Positions 1 through 6,406 of a stretch of 6,406 bases of DNA are shown piece by piece. The stretch spans positions 1 through 6,406 of the forward strand of contig JAFVXS010000237.1 of the NCBI GenBank assembly GCA_017501025.1. Reading direction: 5' to 3'. The position numbers and the translations under genes are program-made. Position 1 is the first letter of the stretch, and each line of letters starts with the position of its first letter. The notes below the pieces were generated by a model that worked only from the letters and a program-made list of their open reading frames with translations, did no database searches and was not told the DNA's origin. The stretch is from Alistipes sp. (lineage in GTDB: Bacteria; Bacteroidota; Bacteroidia; Bacteroidales; Rikenellaceae).

Positions 1-1518
1 ATTCATAATATAGGATGCATATTGAGCCTTTGCAACATCAAACGAAGGTACTAAACCAATCTCCACCATCTTGGCATCGCCCAAATAGTAGAGTGCAAAC
101 AAGTCGGCACGAGTCTCCTCCAAAGCCGAAGAGTAAGAGCCGAGCTCCTCGCCCGTAACACCCGGAGCCAACTGACCCGAACCGTGACCCAAGCACTCGT
201 GAAGGTCGGTATGGAGGTTGTCCGACAACTTGCCATACTGCTTGATACGCTCGCGGTCCTCCTCACGAAGAATAAACTCCTCGCCAAAGCCGTTACCCTG
301 AGCAGCCTGGCTATAAGCGTAGGTAATATTGTCGATAGTTACCGACTTCGAGCCGTGCTCCTTACGAATCCAATCAGCATTTGGAAGGTTGATGCCGATA
401 GGAGTTGTAGGATAGCAGTCACCGCCCAACATAGCTACGGTAATAACCTTTGCCGAAACACCCTTCACAACAGGTTTGCGGTATGCAGGGTTGATTGGCG
501 AGTGGTCCTCGAACCACTGTGCGTTATCCGAGATAATACGGGTACGCTCGCACGCAGCCTTATCAACAAAATCTACAACTGACTCCCACGAAGCCTTGCG
601 TCCCAATGGATCGCCATAGGTCTCGGTAAAGCCATTCACGAAATCGACATTCGACACGGTATCCTTAACCCACGAGATATTGAATGCATCGAAATCACGC
701 AAATCGCCCGAACGGTAGTATTTGATAAGCAGACCGATTGTAGTCTTCAATGGCTCCTCGGCAACCTCGTGTGCCTTCTCCAACCACTTTACAACCTCAA
801 CCAAAGCTTCCGAGTACATACCACCGACTTTCCAAACCTTCTCGACGATTTTGCCGTTTTCCTTAACAAGTTTCGAGTTCAAACCATACGAGATTGGGCA
901 AGGGTCCTTCGGATCGACCATCTTTGCATAGAAACGCTCTGCCTCACGCTGCGAAACGCCCTCGTAGTAGTTACCTGCCGAAGCCTTCAACAAGTCCAAA
1001 TCGGCACGACGTGTAAGACGTGTTGCATACAAATCGTCGTTAAGCACAACATCGCACATCTCCTCAACCGACAAAACGGTCTCGTCGCTATACTTTGCAA
1101 GCTGTGCAGCAAACCACTCGCGGTCGAACTCCGCCTTAAACTTATCGCTCGAATAGTGGTGGTGAATACCGTTGGCAAACCACACCTTCTTCAAATACTT
1201 CTCCATAGCGACGAAGTTGGCATCCGCACGGTCGCCCTCATACTTAACATAGATATCCTCCAAAGCACGGCGAATAGTGAGGTTATACTTGAAATTCTGG
1301 TCGAAAATCATATCACGACCCGACTTTGCAGACTCCGCCAAATAGTAGATGAGTAACTTCTCGTTCAATGGAAGCGACTCAAACTCCGGAACCTCATAAC
1401 GGATAACCTTTGCGTCGTCAAAACGATCAACAACCCAAGGCTGCTCCGCTTTCTGTTCTACGCACGATGTTAAAGCCATAGAAAACAATACCATAGTCAA
1501 AATTAAACTTCTTTTCAT
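1..1518 (-). CDS. Dipeptidyl-peptidase III (M49 family) lipoprotein, C-terminus cut off by window edge
   Basis: This zinc exopeptidase family removes dipeptides from the N-terminus of short peptides. The open frame of 506 codons runs off the left edge without a stop. The M49 signature is present: HECLGH at residues 440-445 (H440 and H445 zinc ligands, E441 catalytic) followed by GSGQ, then EETRAD at 467-472, whose E468 is the expected third ligand. The 23-residue spacing from H445 to E468 fits the family. Other family-like blocks are VDFVNGFTETYGDPLG (291-306) and GINLPNADWIR (375-385). The N-terminus is a lipoprotein signal: MKRS, a hydrophobic run, and lipobox LTSC with C19 as the lipid-modified residue. 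This implies export, whereas eukaryotic DPP III is cytosolic. The family is about 675 residues in Bacteroides, so roughly a quarter is missing. The start is preceded by GAAGAG and by its own promoter. Family assignment is very secure; surface versus periplasmic location is not known. Confidence 0.95.
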   Translation of the reverse strand, partial: MKRSLILTMVLFSMALTSCVEQKAEQPWVVDRFDDAKVIRYEVPEFESLPLNEKLLIYYLAESAKSGRDMIFDQNFKYNLTIRRALEDIYVKYEGDRADANFVAMEKYLKKVWFANGIHHHYSSDKFKAEFDREWFAAQLAKYSDETVLSVEEMCDVVLNDDLYATRLTRRADLDLLKASAGNYYEGVSQREAERFYAKMVDPKDPCPISYGLNSKLVKENGKIVEKVWKVGGMYSEALVEVVKWLEKAHEVAEEPLKTTIGLLIKYYRSGDLRDFDAFNISWVKDTVSNVDFVNGFTETYGDPLGRKASWESVVDFVDKAACERTRIISDNAQWFEDHSPINPAYRKPVVKGVSAKVITVAMLGGDCYPTTPIGINLPNADWIRKEHGSKSVTIDNITYAYSQAAQGNGFGEEFILREEDRERIKQYGKLSDNLHTDLHECLGHGSGQLAPGVTGEELGSYSSALEETRADLFALYYLGDAKMVEIGLVPSFDVAKAQYASYIMN

Positions 1519-1542
1519 CTCTTCAATTATTAAAATTTAGTG

Positions 1543-1574
1543 CAAATATACTTATTTTTATTTTATGTACAATT
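1543..1574 (-). promoter_or_regulatory. Bacteroidota-type sigma-ABfr promoter for the DPP III gene
   Basis: Read on the minus strand, TATATTTG at 1550-1543 matches the -7 consensus TAnnTTTG. TTG at 1572-1570 matches the -33 element, with exactly 19 nt between them. The start codon lies 24 nt below the -7 box, giving a short AT-rich leader of about 20 nt. The -33 element lies inside the last codons of the upstream amidase gene. It is the only good match I noticed in the gaps between genes. Start-site position is inferred from the consensus, not seen. Confidence 0.6.
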
Positions 1575-2343
1575 CGAAGTCATCCCCATCACGCAGTGTC
1601 GGAAAACGTCGGCGATACTCCTGCAATGCCTCTATATCCAACTGTACAACGGCAATCTGCTGCTCCGCTCCGCACTCTGTGACCACATCTCCCGCAGCAT
1701 CGAATACGACCGAGCCACCCTCGTAATGGCAATAGGCATCTTCGCCCGTACGATTGACCGCAACGCAATAGGCCTGATTTTCGATAGCTCGTGCCGCAGC
1801 CAACACTCGCCACGCTGCCATACGCACCGCAGGAAATGATGCGACATATATGACAACATCATACTCTGGCTGACCATCACGCAAGCGATTACGTGCAAAG
1901 AGCGGAAAGCGAATATCGTAACAAATCTGCAACAGAAATCGCACACCTCGCCACTCAACCGTAACACGCTCCGAGCCTGCCGTATAGCGTTTGGTTTCGC
2001 CACCGATACGGAACAGATGGCGTTTGTCGTAACGTGCCACTATGCCCTCGCTCGTCACGAAGTACAAGCGGTTGCGAAACGTTCCATCCTCTGCCTTTAT
2101 TACCAACGAGCCAACCACTGCACAGTCACGCTCACGAGCCGTCTGCAACATAAACGCCAGCGACGGACTCGCCTCTTCGGTCTGTGCAACCTCTGCCGCC
2201 TCAATCGTAAAGCCACTGCTCCACATCTCCGGCAGCAGATACAAATCGGCTGCCTCGCCGTCGGATATCATCGACCGAACACGCTCGATATTTTCATACT
2301 CGTCGTGCCAGGCAATATCCAACTGTAAAACGGCAATTTTCAT
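1558..2343 (-). CDS. Nitrilase-superfamily carbon-nitrogen hydrolase, omega-amidase (YafV/Nit2)-like
   Basis: This 261-residue protein belongs to the family that hydrolyses small amides. YafV/Nit2 relatives deamidate alpha-ketoglutaramate or alpha-ketosuccinamate, the waste amides of glutamine and asparagine transamination. The Glu-Lys-Cys triad is visible: E39 in LLPEMWSSGFT, K107 in YDKRHLF and C141 in ICYDIRFP. E116 is the likely second conserved glutamate. The length is normal for a single-domain enzyme, and the lack of a signal peptide indicates a cytosolic location. The frame stays open upstream to a TTG at 2397, but I chose the ATG at 2343 because AGGAGG sits 6 nt before it and MKIAVLQLDI is the usual first beta strand. 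The adjacent ATG at 2346 is only 3 nt from AGGAGG and is less likely. Homologous 23-bp segments occur at both ends of the gene. Exact substrate is inferred; another small amide is possible. Confidence 0.92.
   Translation of the reverse strand: MKIAVLQLDIAWHDEYENIERVRSMISDGEAADLYLLPEMWSSGFTIEAAEVAQTEEASPSLAFMLQTARERDCAVVGSLVIKAEDGTFRNRLYFVTSEGIVARYDKRHLFRIGGETKRYTAGSERVTVEWRGVRFLLQICYDIRFPLFARNRLRDGQPEYDVVIYVASFPAVRMAAWRVLAAARAIENQAYCVAVNRTGEDAYCHYEGGSVVFDAAGDVVTECGAEQQIAVVQLDIEALQEYRRRFPTLRDGDDFELYIK
1634..1656. repeat. 23-bp direct repeat, copy near the 3' end of the amidase gene
   Basis: This segment matches 2315-2337 at 22 of 23 bases; the sole difference is C versus A at the 14th base. 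It encodes IAVVQLDI (residues 230-237). The copies are 681 bp apart, an exact multiple of three, and are read in the same frame. Confidence 0.85.
2315..2337. repeat. 23-bp direct repeat, copy near the 5' end of the amidase gene
   Basis: Partner of the copy at 1634-1656, with one mismatch. It encodes IAVLQLDI (residues 3-10), the first beta strand of the nitrilase fold. The similarity ends sharply on both sides of the 23 bases. Confidence 0.85.
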
Positions 2344-2414
2344 CATATTCCTCCTAACTGATATGGTATTCGCATCGTGGTACGAACTCCATACCAAATC
2401 GGTTTAGCAGCAAT
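2344..2414 (-). other. 71-nt gap between the M16 and amidase genes
   Basis: This is the longest gap in the window. It holds no convincing promoter or terminator. It contains a short upstream frame of 12 codons (ATG at 2392-2390, TAG at 2356-2354) whose stop overlaps the amidase ribosome-binding site. It also holds three copies of a TGGTA-type element, in both orientations, that could form weak alternative stems of 5-6 bp (2391-2396 with 2378-2382 or with 2364-2369). The upstream frame has no recognisable ribosome-binding site. Function is not established. Confidence 0.4.
2350..2355 (-). promoter_or_regulatory. Strong Shine-Dalgarno AGGAGG before the amidase gene
   Basis: A perfect AGGAGG lies 6 nt before the ATG at 2343 and 3 nt before the tandem ATG at 2346. 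It decides the start against the upstream TTG at 2397. The other genes here have only weak AGAG-type sequences, which is usual for Bacteroidota, so this site stands out. Confidence 0.75.
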
Positions 2415-5312
2415 TTAGTAACCAAAAATCTCCTCTTGGCTAACGAATTTAACATCGCCCAACTTACGCAGATAACGCATATCGACATCTCTGCGGTCGC
2501 CCAAAATACCGTAGTTGTATTTGCGACCCTTTATGCTCTTCTGCTGGAAATCGACAACATCATCCAACGTAAGCGATTTAACTCCCTCATAGACAAGTTT
2601 GTCGTTGTTCTCCATACCGAACAACTTATCGCTTACGTACGACCACAGCACATTGATTCGCACCGTACGTTGTGTTGCATAGTTGCTCAATAAGCCCTGC
2701 TTTGCCAACTCAAAAGCAGCCTCCGAACGAGGCATATCCTCGATAATCTCGTCGAAAGCCTCAACAGCCTGACGCATCTTATCGTTCTGCGTAGCGATAA
2801 ATGCCGAGAAAGAGTATGGGTGGCTCTTAATCGATGGTGTCGCATAGTGAGCCCACGCTGTATATGCCAAACCACGAGCCTCACGCATCTCTTGGAAGAC
2901 AATAGCATTCATACTACCACTGAAATAGGTATTATACAACTCCGTTACAGCATCCTTCTCCTGATTGTAGCGTTCATCGTTACACGAGTATTGCAGGTAG
3001 TAAATCTGCTTTGCATCGTATTGTGCAAACGTTACAGTTGGCTTATCCACTCGCTGTTGTCGCAACGGTACAAACTCCGTAGGCAGCAGTTTATCTCCAA
3101 CCTTATGCGAAGCATTAAGCATCTTTACCAACGCACCACACTTCATCGGGCCATAATAGAGAATTTGGTGTTCGTAGTTGGCAAGCGAACGAATACGGCC
3201 AAGCAATTCGTCCGACGTAAGTGCCTGTATGGCGTCATTCGACAATACAGTGCGACGAATTGCATCGGCTCCATAATTGACGTAGTGGTAGAGTGCTCTG
3301 TAATTTGCCTGTTGGTCGCTCTTATTGTTCTCGCGTTGCTTGAAGATATCGCTCTTAATCTCCGCCAGCACAGCATCGTCACCCTTGACATTTGCCAAAT
3401 AATCCTCTGCCAAAGCAATAGCCTTATCCATATTATCACTCAAACCCGACATCACCACATAGGTTTGAGTTGCGGTGCTTACAACATTCAACGAGCAGGC
3501 TATCGAGTAGAGTTCGCTCTGCAACTCGGCAAGACTCTTACGGTCGGTACCCAGCATATTCATATAATCGACCGCAATCGACATTGCAGGGTCGGTATTT
3601 GTACCACGATTGTAGAGATAGATAAGCGAGAAGAGTTCGTTGGTCTCGTTGCGTTTATACAACACATCGACATTACCATTCATCTTCGTCAGCGACATAT
3701 CACGCTCATAATCGACAAACACAGGCTCGATTGGCGACACCTCGCTACTCTGTATATCGGTCAGGAATTGACTCTGCACGTCACGATTTGTGGCAATAGG
3801 AGTAATCTGCGGCTTCTCGATTTTACGCTCCGACTCATCCTTGCCCTGACGCTTATAGACAACTATTGCCGACGACTCCGCCAGACGATTGTTTGCCCAA
3901 TCAACAATCTGTTGCTTGGTTACCTTCGATGCACGCTTATCATAGTCGATAACATCCTCCCAATCGATATTATTCACGAACGATGACGACATCAATACTG
4001 CACGACCCATATTCTCCTCGATGGTGCCCATATACTTCACACGCAGATTGGCAATAATCGATTCGAGCAGCTCTTCATCAAACTCACCACGACGCAACTT
4101 GGCAACCTCTTCCATAAACAGAGCCTCAACCTCTTCGAGTGTCTGACCCTGTTTAGGCACTCCGTATGCAAGCACCACACCCATATCCGAAAGGCTCTCG
4201 GCACTTACCGATGTGGCCAATACTCGCTGACGTTGAATAAGGTCGGTATCAACCAAACCGCACTTGCCATTATAGAGAATTGACGACACAATATCCGACA
4301 TCAATGCATCTTCACTATCGGCACCCGATGTAGGCCAACCTACAACAACGCACTCGTTCTGCAATCCATAAACCTCGTCACGGCAAATTGCATCACGCTT
4401 CTCGACCTTATACTCTTCAACCGAAGGGAGATTCTCATTCGGCTTCATCGCTCCGAAATATTGGTCGATAAGGCGAATTGCCACATCCGGGTCGAAATCA
4501 CCCGACAGACATATTGCCATATTGTTTGGCACGTAGTAGGTCTTGTAGTAATTTTTGATATTCGTAATCGACGGATTTTTGAGGTGCTCCTGCAATCCAA
4601 TCGGCGAGTGATGACCGTATGGGTGGTTTGGTGCCATATGTTGGAACAACTTATTGATAAGTTTGTTCATATCGCGTGTCAAGCCCATATTATACTCCTC
4701 GTACACGGTCTCCAACTCGGTATGGAAACCACGAATAACAGCATTCTCAAAGCGGTCGGATGCTATCTTCGCCCAATTTTCGAGCTGATTAGAGGGAATT
4801 TCATCAATATACGAGGTCTCGTCATACGAAGTCCAAGCATTGGTACCGCTTGCTCCGATTGCCTGCATCAACTTGTCGTATTCGTTTGGAATGGCATACT
4901 TTGATGCCTCCTGCGATACGCTGTCGATTTGTGCATATATACGCTTACGCTCCTTCTCGCACTCGGTTTGACGATAGACCTCAAACAGACGCTCTATCTC
5001 GTCGAGCAGTGGTTTCTCGGCAGCATAATCCTGCGTACCGAAACGCTCCGTACCCTTAAACATCAAGTGCTCAAAATAGTGTGCCAAACCCGTTGTCTCC
5101 TTCGGATCGTTCTTCGAGCCTACACGAACACTGATGATGGTCTGGATACGTGGTGCTTCACGATTTACCGACATATAGACCTTCAAACCATTATCGAGTG
5201 TATAAATTCGTGTCTTTGTAGAGTCGCCCGACACCTTATCGTACGAATACTCGGCACACGACATCATTGCACACACAGCAACGATAGTCAGAAAAATTTT
5301 TGACAGTTTCAT
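2415..5312 (-). CDS. M16 family (pitrilysin/insulinase-like) zinc protease, predicted lipoprotein
   Basis: This 965-residue zinc endopeptidase of the inverted HxxEH type usually degrades peptides and small unfolded proteins inside a closed chamber. Two halves are present. The N-terminal half carries H78-Y-F-E81-H82, with third ligand expected at E206 in VYEEYNMG. It also has the family blocks PYGHHSPIG (231-239) and YYKTYYVPNNM (255-265), the latter opening the first M16_C domain. The C-terminal half lacks HxxEH, as usual for the inactive copy, but has MREARGLAYTAWAHY at 809-823, the region of the substrate-binding Arg/Tyr motif. About 45 extra residues, largely charged and helical-looking (about 100-150), separate HxxEH from the third ligand; H82 to E206 is 124 residues against about 76 in pitrilysin. 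The N-terminus is a lipoprotein signal with lipobox MMSC and C19, implying export to the envelope. The start is 19 nt after the DUF456 gene. Family and catalytic competence are secure; natural substrate is unknown. Confidence 0.96.
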   Translation of the reverse strand: MKLSKIFLTIVAVCAMMSCAEYSYDKVSGDSTKTRIYTLDNGLKVYMSVNREAPRIQTIISVRVGSKNDPKETTGLAHYFEHLMFKGTERFGTQDYAAEKPLLDEIERLFEVYRQTECEKERKRIYAQIDSVSQEASKYAIPNEYDKLMQAIGASGTNAWTSYDETSYIDEIPSNQLENWAKIASDRFENAVIRGFHTELETVYEEYNMGLTRDMNKLINKLFQHMAPNHPYGHHSPIGLQEHLKNPSITNIKNYYKTYYVPNNMAICLSGDFDPDVAIRLIDQYFGAMKPNENLPSVEEYKVEKRDAICRDEVYGLQNECVVVGWPTSGADSEDALMSDIVSSILYNGKCGLVDTDLIQRQRVLATSVSAESLSDMGVVLAYGVPKQGQTLEEVEALFMEEVAKLRRGEFDEELLESIIANLRVKYMGTIEENMGRAVLMSSSFVNNIDWEDVIDYDKRASKVTKQQIVDWANNRLAESSAIVVYKRQGKDESERKIEKPQITPIATNRDVQSQFLTDIQSSEVSPIEPVFVDYERDMSLTKMNGNVDVLYKRNETNELFSLIYLYNRGTNTDPAMSIAVDYMNMLGTDRKSLAELQSELYSIACSLNVVSTATQTYVVMSGLSDNMDKAIALAEDYLANVKGDDAVLAEIKSDIFKQRENNKSDQQANYRALYHYVNYGADAIRRTVLSNDAIQALTSDELLGRIRSLANYEHQILYYGPMKCGALVKMLNASHKVGDKLLPTEFVPLRQQRVDKPTVTFAQYDAKQIYYLQYSCNDERYNQEKDAVTELYNTYFSGSMNAIVFQEMREARGLAYTAWAHYATPSIKSHPYSFSAFIATQNDKMRQAVEAFDEIIEDMPRSEAAFELAKQGLLSNYATQRTVRINVLWSYVSDKLFGMENNDKLVYEGVKSLTLDDVVDFQQKSIKGRKYNYGILGDRRDVDMRYLRKLGDVKFVSQEEIFGY

Positions 5313-5331
5313 CTCTATTCTGTTTTATCTT

Positions 5332-5835
5332 TTACGAAATCACATTTTTAATCATCAGCCAAATCTCGCCAAAAATCGACCAAGCCATAGCCAACGTAAG
5401 AGCGAATTTCAACCCCGTACCAACCAAAAAGGCTGCAAACGAAGCCAAACCCGAACGCAAAGCTCGTCCCTTATCACGACCATCGCGGATAAGTTCGCCC
5501 ACAACAGCCCCCACAAACGGGCCTATGATTATGCCGATAATACCGCCGAGCAACATTCCCGCAATCATTCCGGCCGTAGCACCACGAATACCCTCCTTCG
5601 AGCCACCTGCAATTTTGGTTAATTGGGCAGGAAGTACAAAGTCGGCAATCGACACAACAATCGAGAGAGCGAGATAGACCCACAACTGCGTGGCCGTAAT
5701 CTGCGATGCGTCACAAAAACTCATCACAAACAGACCTGCATAGGCCAACACCACACCGGGCAACACCGGCACAAAACAACCAATCAGGCCGAGCAGTATC
5801 AGCAACAGGGCTGCAAAAGCAAGCAAGAACTCCAT
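5332..5835 (-). CDS. DUF456 family integral membrane protein
   Basis: This is a 167-residue, very hydrophobic protein of unknown function. Membrane segments appear at about residues 3-25, 27-42, 50-70, 86-115 and 128-155. The family pattern is visible as GLIGCFVPVLPG (16-27), a polar loop with GGSKEGIRGA (77-86) and a glycine-rich segment ending in GPFVGAVVGEL (105-115). Length is typical of the family (about 160 residues), so it seems complete. It starts 9 nt after panD and ends 19 nt before the M16 gene, so it is probably cotranscribed with both. Glycine-rich repeats suggest tightly packed helices, but no transport or enzymatic role can be assigned. Recognition is from motif memory; a profile search against PF04306 would settle it. 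Confidence 0.85.
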   Translation of the reverse strand: MEFLLAFAALLLILLGLIGCFVPVLPGVVLAYAGLFVMSFCDASQITATQLWVYLALSIVVSIADFVLPAQLTKIAGGSKEGIRGATAGMIAGMLLGGIIGIIIGPFVGAVVGELIRDGRDKGRALRSGLASFAAFLVGTGLKFALTLAMAWSIFGEIWLMIKNVIS

Positions 5836-5844
5836 TTTGCAACG

Positions 5845-6198
5845 TTATTTTACCAACTTGTTTGTTGCTGTATCGGGGAAAATCACCCACGGCTTAAACT
5901 CCTTCGCCGCCTCAAACTCCATCTGTGCATAGGAGATAATGATTACGACATCGCCTACCGAGGCTTTGTGAGCAGCGGCACCATTAAGGCAGACTACCCC
6001 ACTATCGGCTTCACCCTCGATAGCGTAGGTCTCCAAACGCTCACCATTCGTAACATTTACCACCTGCACCTTCTCTCCACAAATAATATTAGCAGCCTCC
6101 ATCAGACGCTTGTCGATGGTTATGCTACCAACATAATTCACGTTCGCCTGTGTGATAGTCACACGATGAATCTTCGATTTCAGACACTCGATTATCAT
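5845..6198 (-). CDS. panD: Aspartate 1-decarboxylase, pyruvoyl-dependent
   Basis: This enzyme decarboxylates L-aspartate to beta-alanine, which PanC then joins to pantoate to make pantothenate, the precursor of coenzyme A. It is cytosolic. The 117-residue length is normal. The proenzyme self-cleaves between G24 and S25 in Y22-V-G-S-I-T, turning S25 into the pyruvoyl cofactor. Other conserved residues are K9, R54, T57 and Y58 (the last three in NGERLETY), and N72-G-A-A-A. All key residues are present, so it should be active. The ATG is 2 nt after the panC stop (TAG-AG-ATG), so translational coupling is likely. The 11-nt sequence around the start, AATAGAGATGA, is shared with the M16 gene start. 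Identification is secure. Confidence 0.97.
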   Translation of the reverse strand: MIIECLKSKIHRVTITQANVNYVGSITIDKRLMEAANIICGEKVQVVNVTNGERLETYAIEGEADSGVVCLNGAAAHKASVGDVVIIISYAQMEFEAAKEFKPWVIFPDTATNKLVK

Positions 6199-6200
6199 CT

Positions 6201-6406
6201 CTATTTAAGTTTTATGTTATCAATCAATCGTATCTCTCCTGCCTGTACCGCTATGCAGCCCTGAATACGAGGAGCATCGCTCCACGATGCAACACTCTGC
6301 ATTGTACGGGCATCGACTGCATCGAAATAGATGCACTTCAATAGCGGATTTGAGTTAATCTCCGCCTCAACCCAACGACACAACTCCGCCGGTTGCATCT
6401 CCGCTA
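6201..6406 (-). CDS. panC: Pantothenate synthetase (pantoate--beta-alanine ligase), C-terminal fragment
   Basis: Only the last 68 codons lie in the window; the frame is open at the right edge, so the ATG at 6398 is internal and not the start. PanC joins pantoate and beta-alanine using ATP. The visible part is the C-terminal domain end, with CIYFDAVDARTMQSV, which corresponds to the family's conserved YxxxVD block, and the family ending GEIRLIDNIKL. The catalytic ATP-binding N-terminal domain is outside the window. It stops with TAG at 6203-6201, 2 nt before panD, which uses the same pathway and supports the call. The promoter must lie outside the window. Confidence 0.9.
   Translation of the reverse strand, partial: AEMQPAELCRWVEAEINSNPLLKCIYFDAVDARTMQSVASWSDAPRIQGCIAVQAGEIRLIDNIKLK

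Noticed and set aside
184..582. Plus-strand open frame of 132 codons over the DPP III gene
   Set aside because: Antisense to the HECLGH region and later conserved blocks of DPP III; no recognisable motif or ribosome-binding site.
769..1356. Plus-strand open frame of 195 codons over the N-terminal half of DPP III
   Set aside because: Shadow of the real gene; the translation shows no family pattern.
1519..1557. AT-rich gap after the amidase gene as a terminator
   Set aside because: No GC-rich hairpin is present; the AT richness is explained by the DPP III promoter and leader.
2344..2397. Longer amidase start at TTG 2397, adding 18 residues
   Set aside because: The extension does not resemble the nitrilase N-terminus, reads through the AGGAGG site, and the ATG at 2343 has ideal spacing.
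2820..3986. Open frame of 388 codons on the plus strand, antisense to the M16 gene
   Set aside because: It lies in the frame whose codons pair exactly with M16 codons and stays open because the M16 gene there lacks TTA, CTA and TCA codons. Its translation has no domain-like pattern, while the opposite strand encodes a clear M16 protease.
5836..5870. GCAAC/GTTGC inverted pair around the panD-DUF456 junction, as a possible terminator
   Set aside because: Only a 5-bp stem with a long loop and no T-run after it; the genes are 9 nt apart and probably cotranscribed.
5623..6264. Plus-strand open frame of 213 codons across DUF456, panD and panC
   Set aside because: It spans three well-supported genes on the other strand and their gaps, with a composition typical of an antisense shadow (many His, Asn, Gln).

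Overview
The window looks like an ordinary chromosomal stretch from a member of the Bacteroidota, most likely order Bacteroidales and possibly Rikenellaceae/Alistipes-like. The family and genus guess rests only on general impression: heavy use of TCG and GAG codons and roughly balanced base composition. The order-level call rests on lipoprotein signals of Bacteroidales style, an HECLGH-type dipeptidyl-peptidase III like that of Bacteroides thetaiotaomicron, weak ribosome-binding sites, and one clear TTG-N19-TAnnTTTG promoter.

All six genes lie on the minus strand and are packed closely, so transcription runs from high to low coordinates. In order of transcription: the 3' end of panC (pantothenate synthetase, cut by the window edge); panD (aspartate 1-decarboxylase) 2 nt later; a DUF456 membrane protein 9 nt later; a 965-residue M16 zinc-protease lipoprotein 19 nt later; a 71-nt gap; a nitrilase-superfamily (omega-amidase-like) hydrolase with a strong AGGAGG ribosome-binding site; a 39-nt gap; and a dipeptidyl-peptidase III lipoprotein, whose C-terminal part runs off the left edge. 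No gap exceeds 71 nt, and I saw no RNA gene, mobile element, CRISPR array or terminator.

PanD and PanC carry out linked steps of pantothenate (coenzyme A) synthesis: PanD makes beta-alanine and PanC joins it to pantoate. The left half is a protein and amide breakdown group. Two predicted lipoprotein metallopeptidases (M16 and M49) flank a probably cytosolic amidase. A shared nutritional role is plausible but is inference from adjacency only. The DPP III gene appears to have its own promoter, overlapping the end of the amidase gene, so it need not depend on readthrough.

I did not find a new system. The most distinctive observations are a 23-bp near-perfect, in-frame direct repeat at the two ends of the amidase gene, the DPP III promoter, and the strong ribosome-binding site in front of the amidase.
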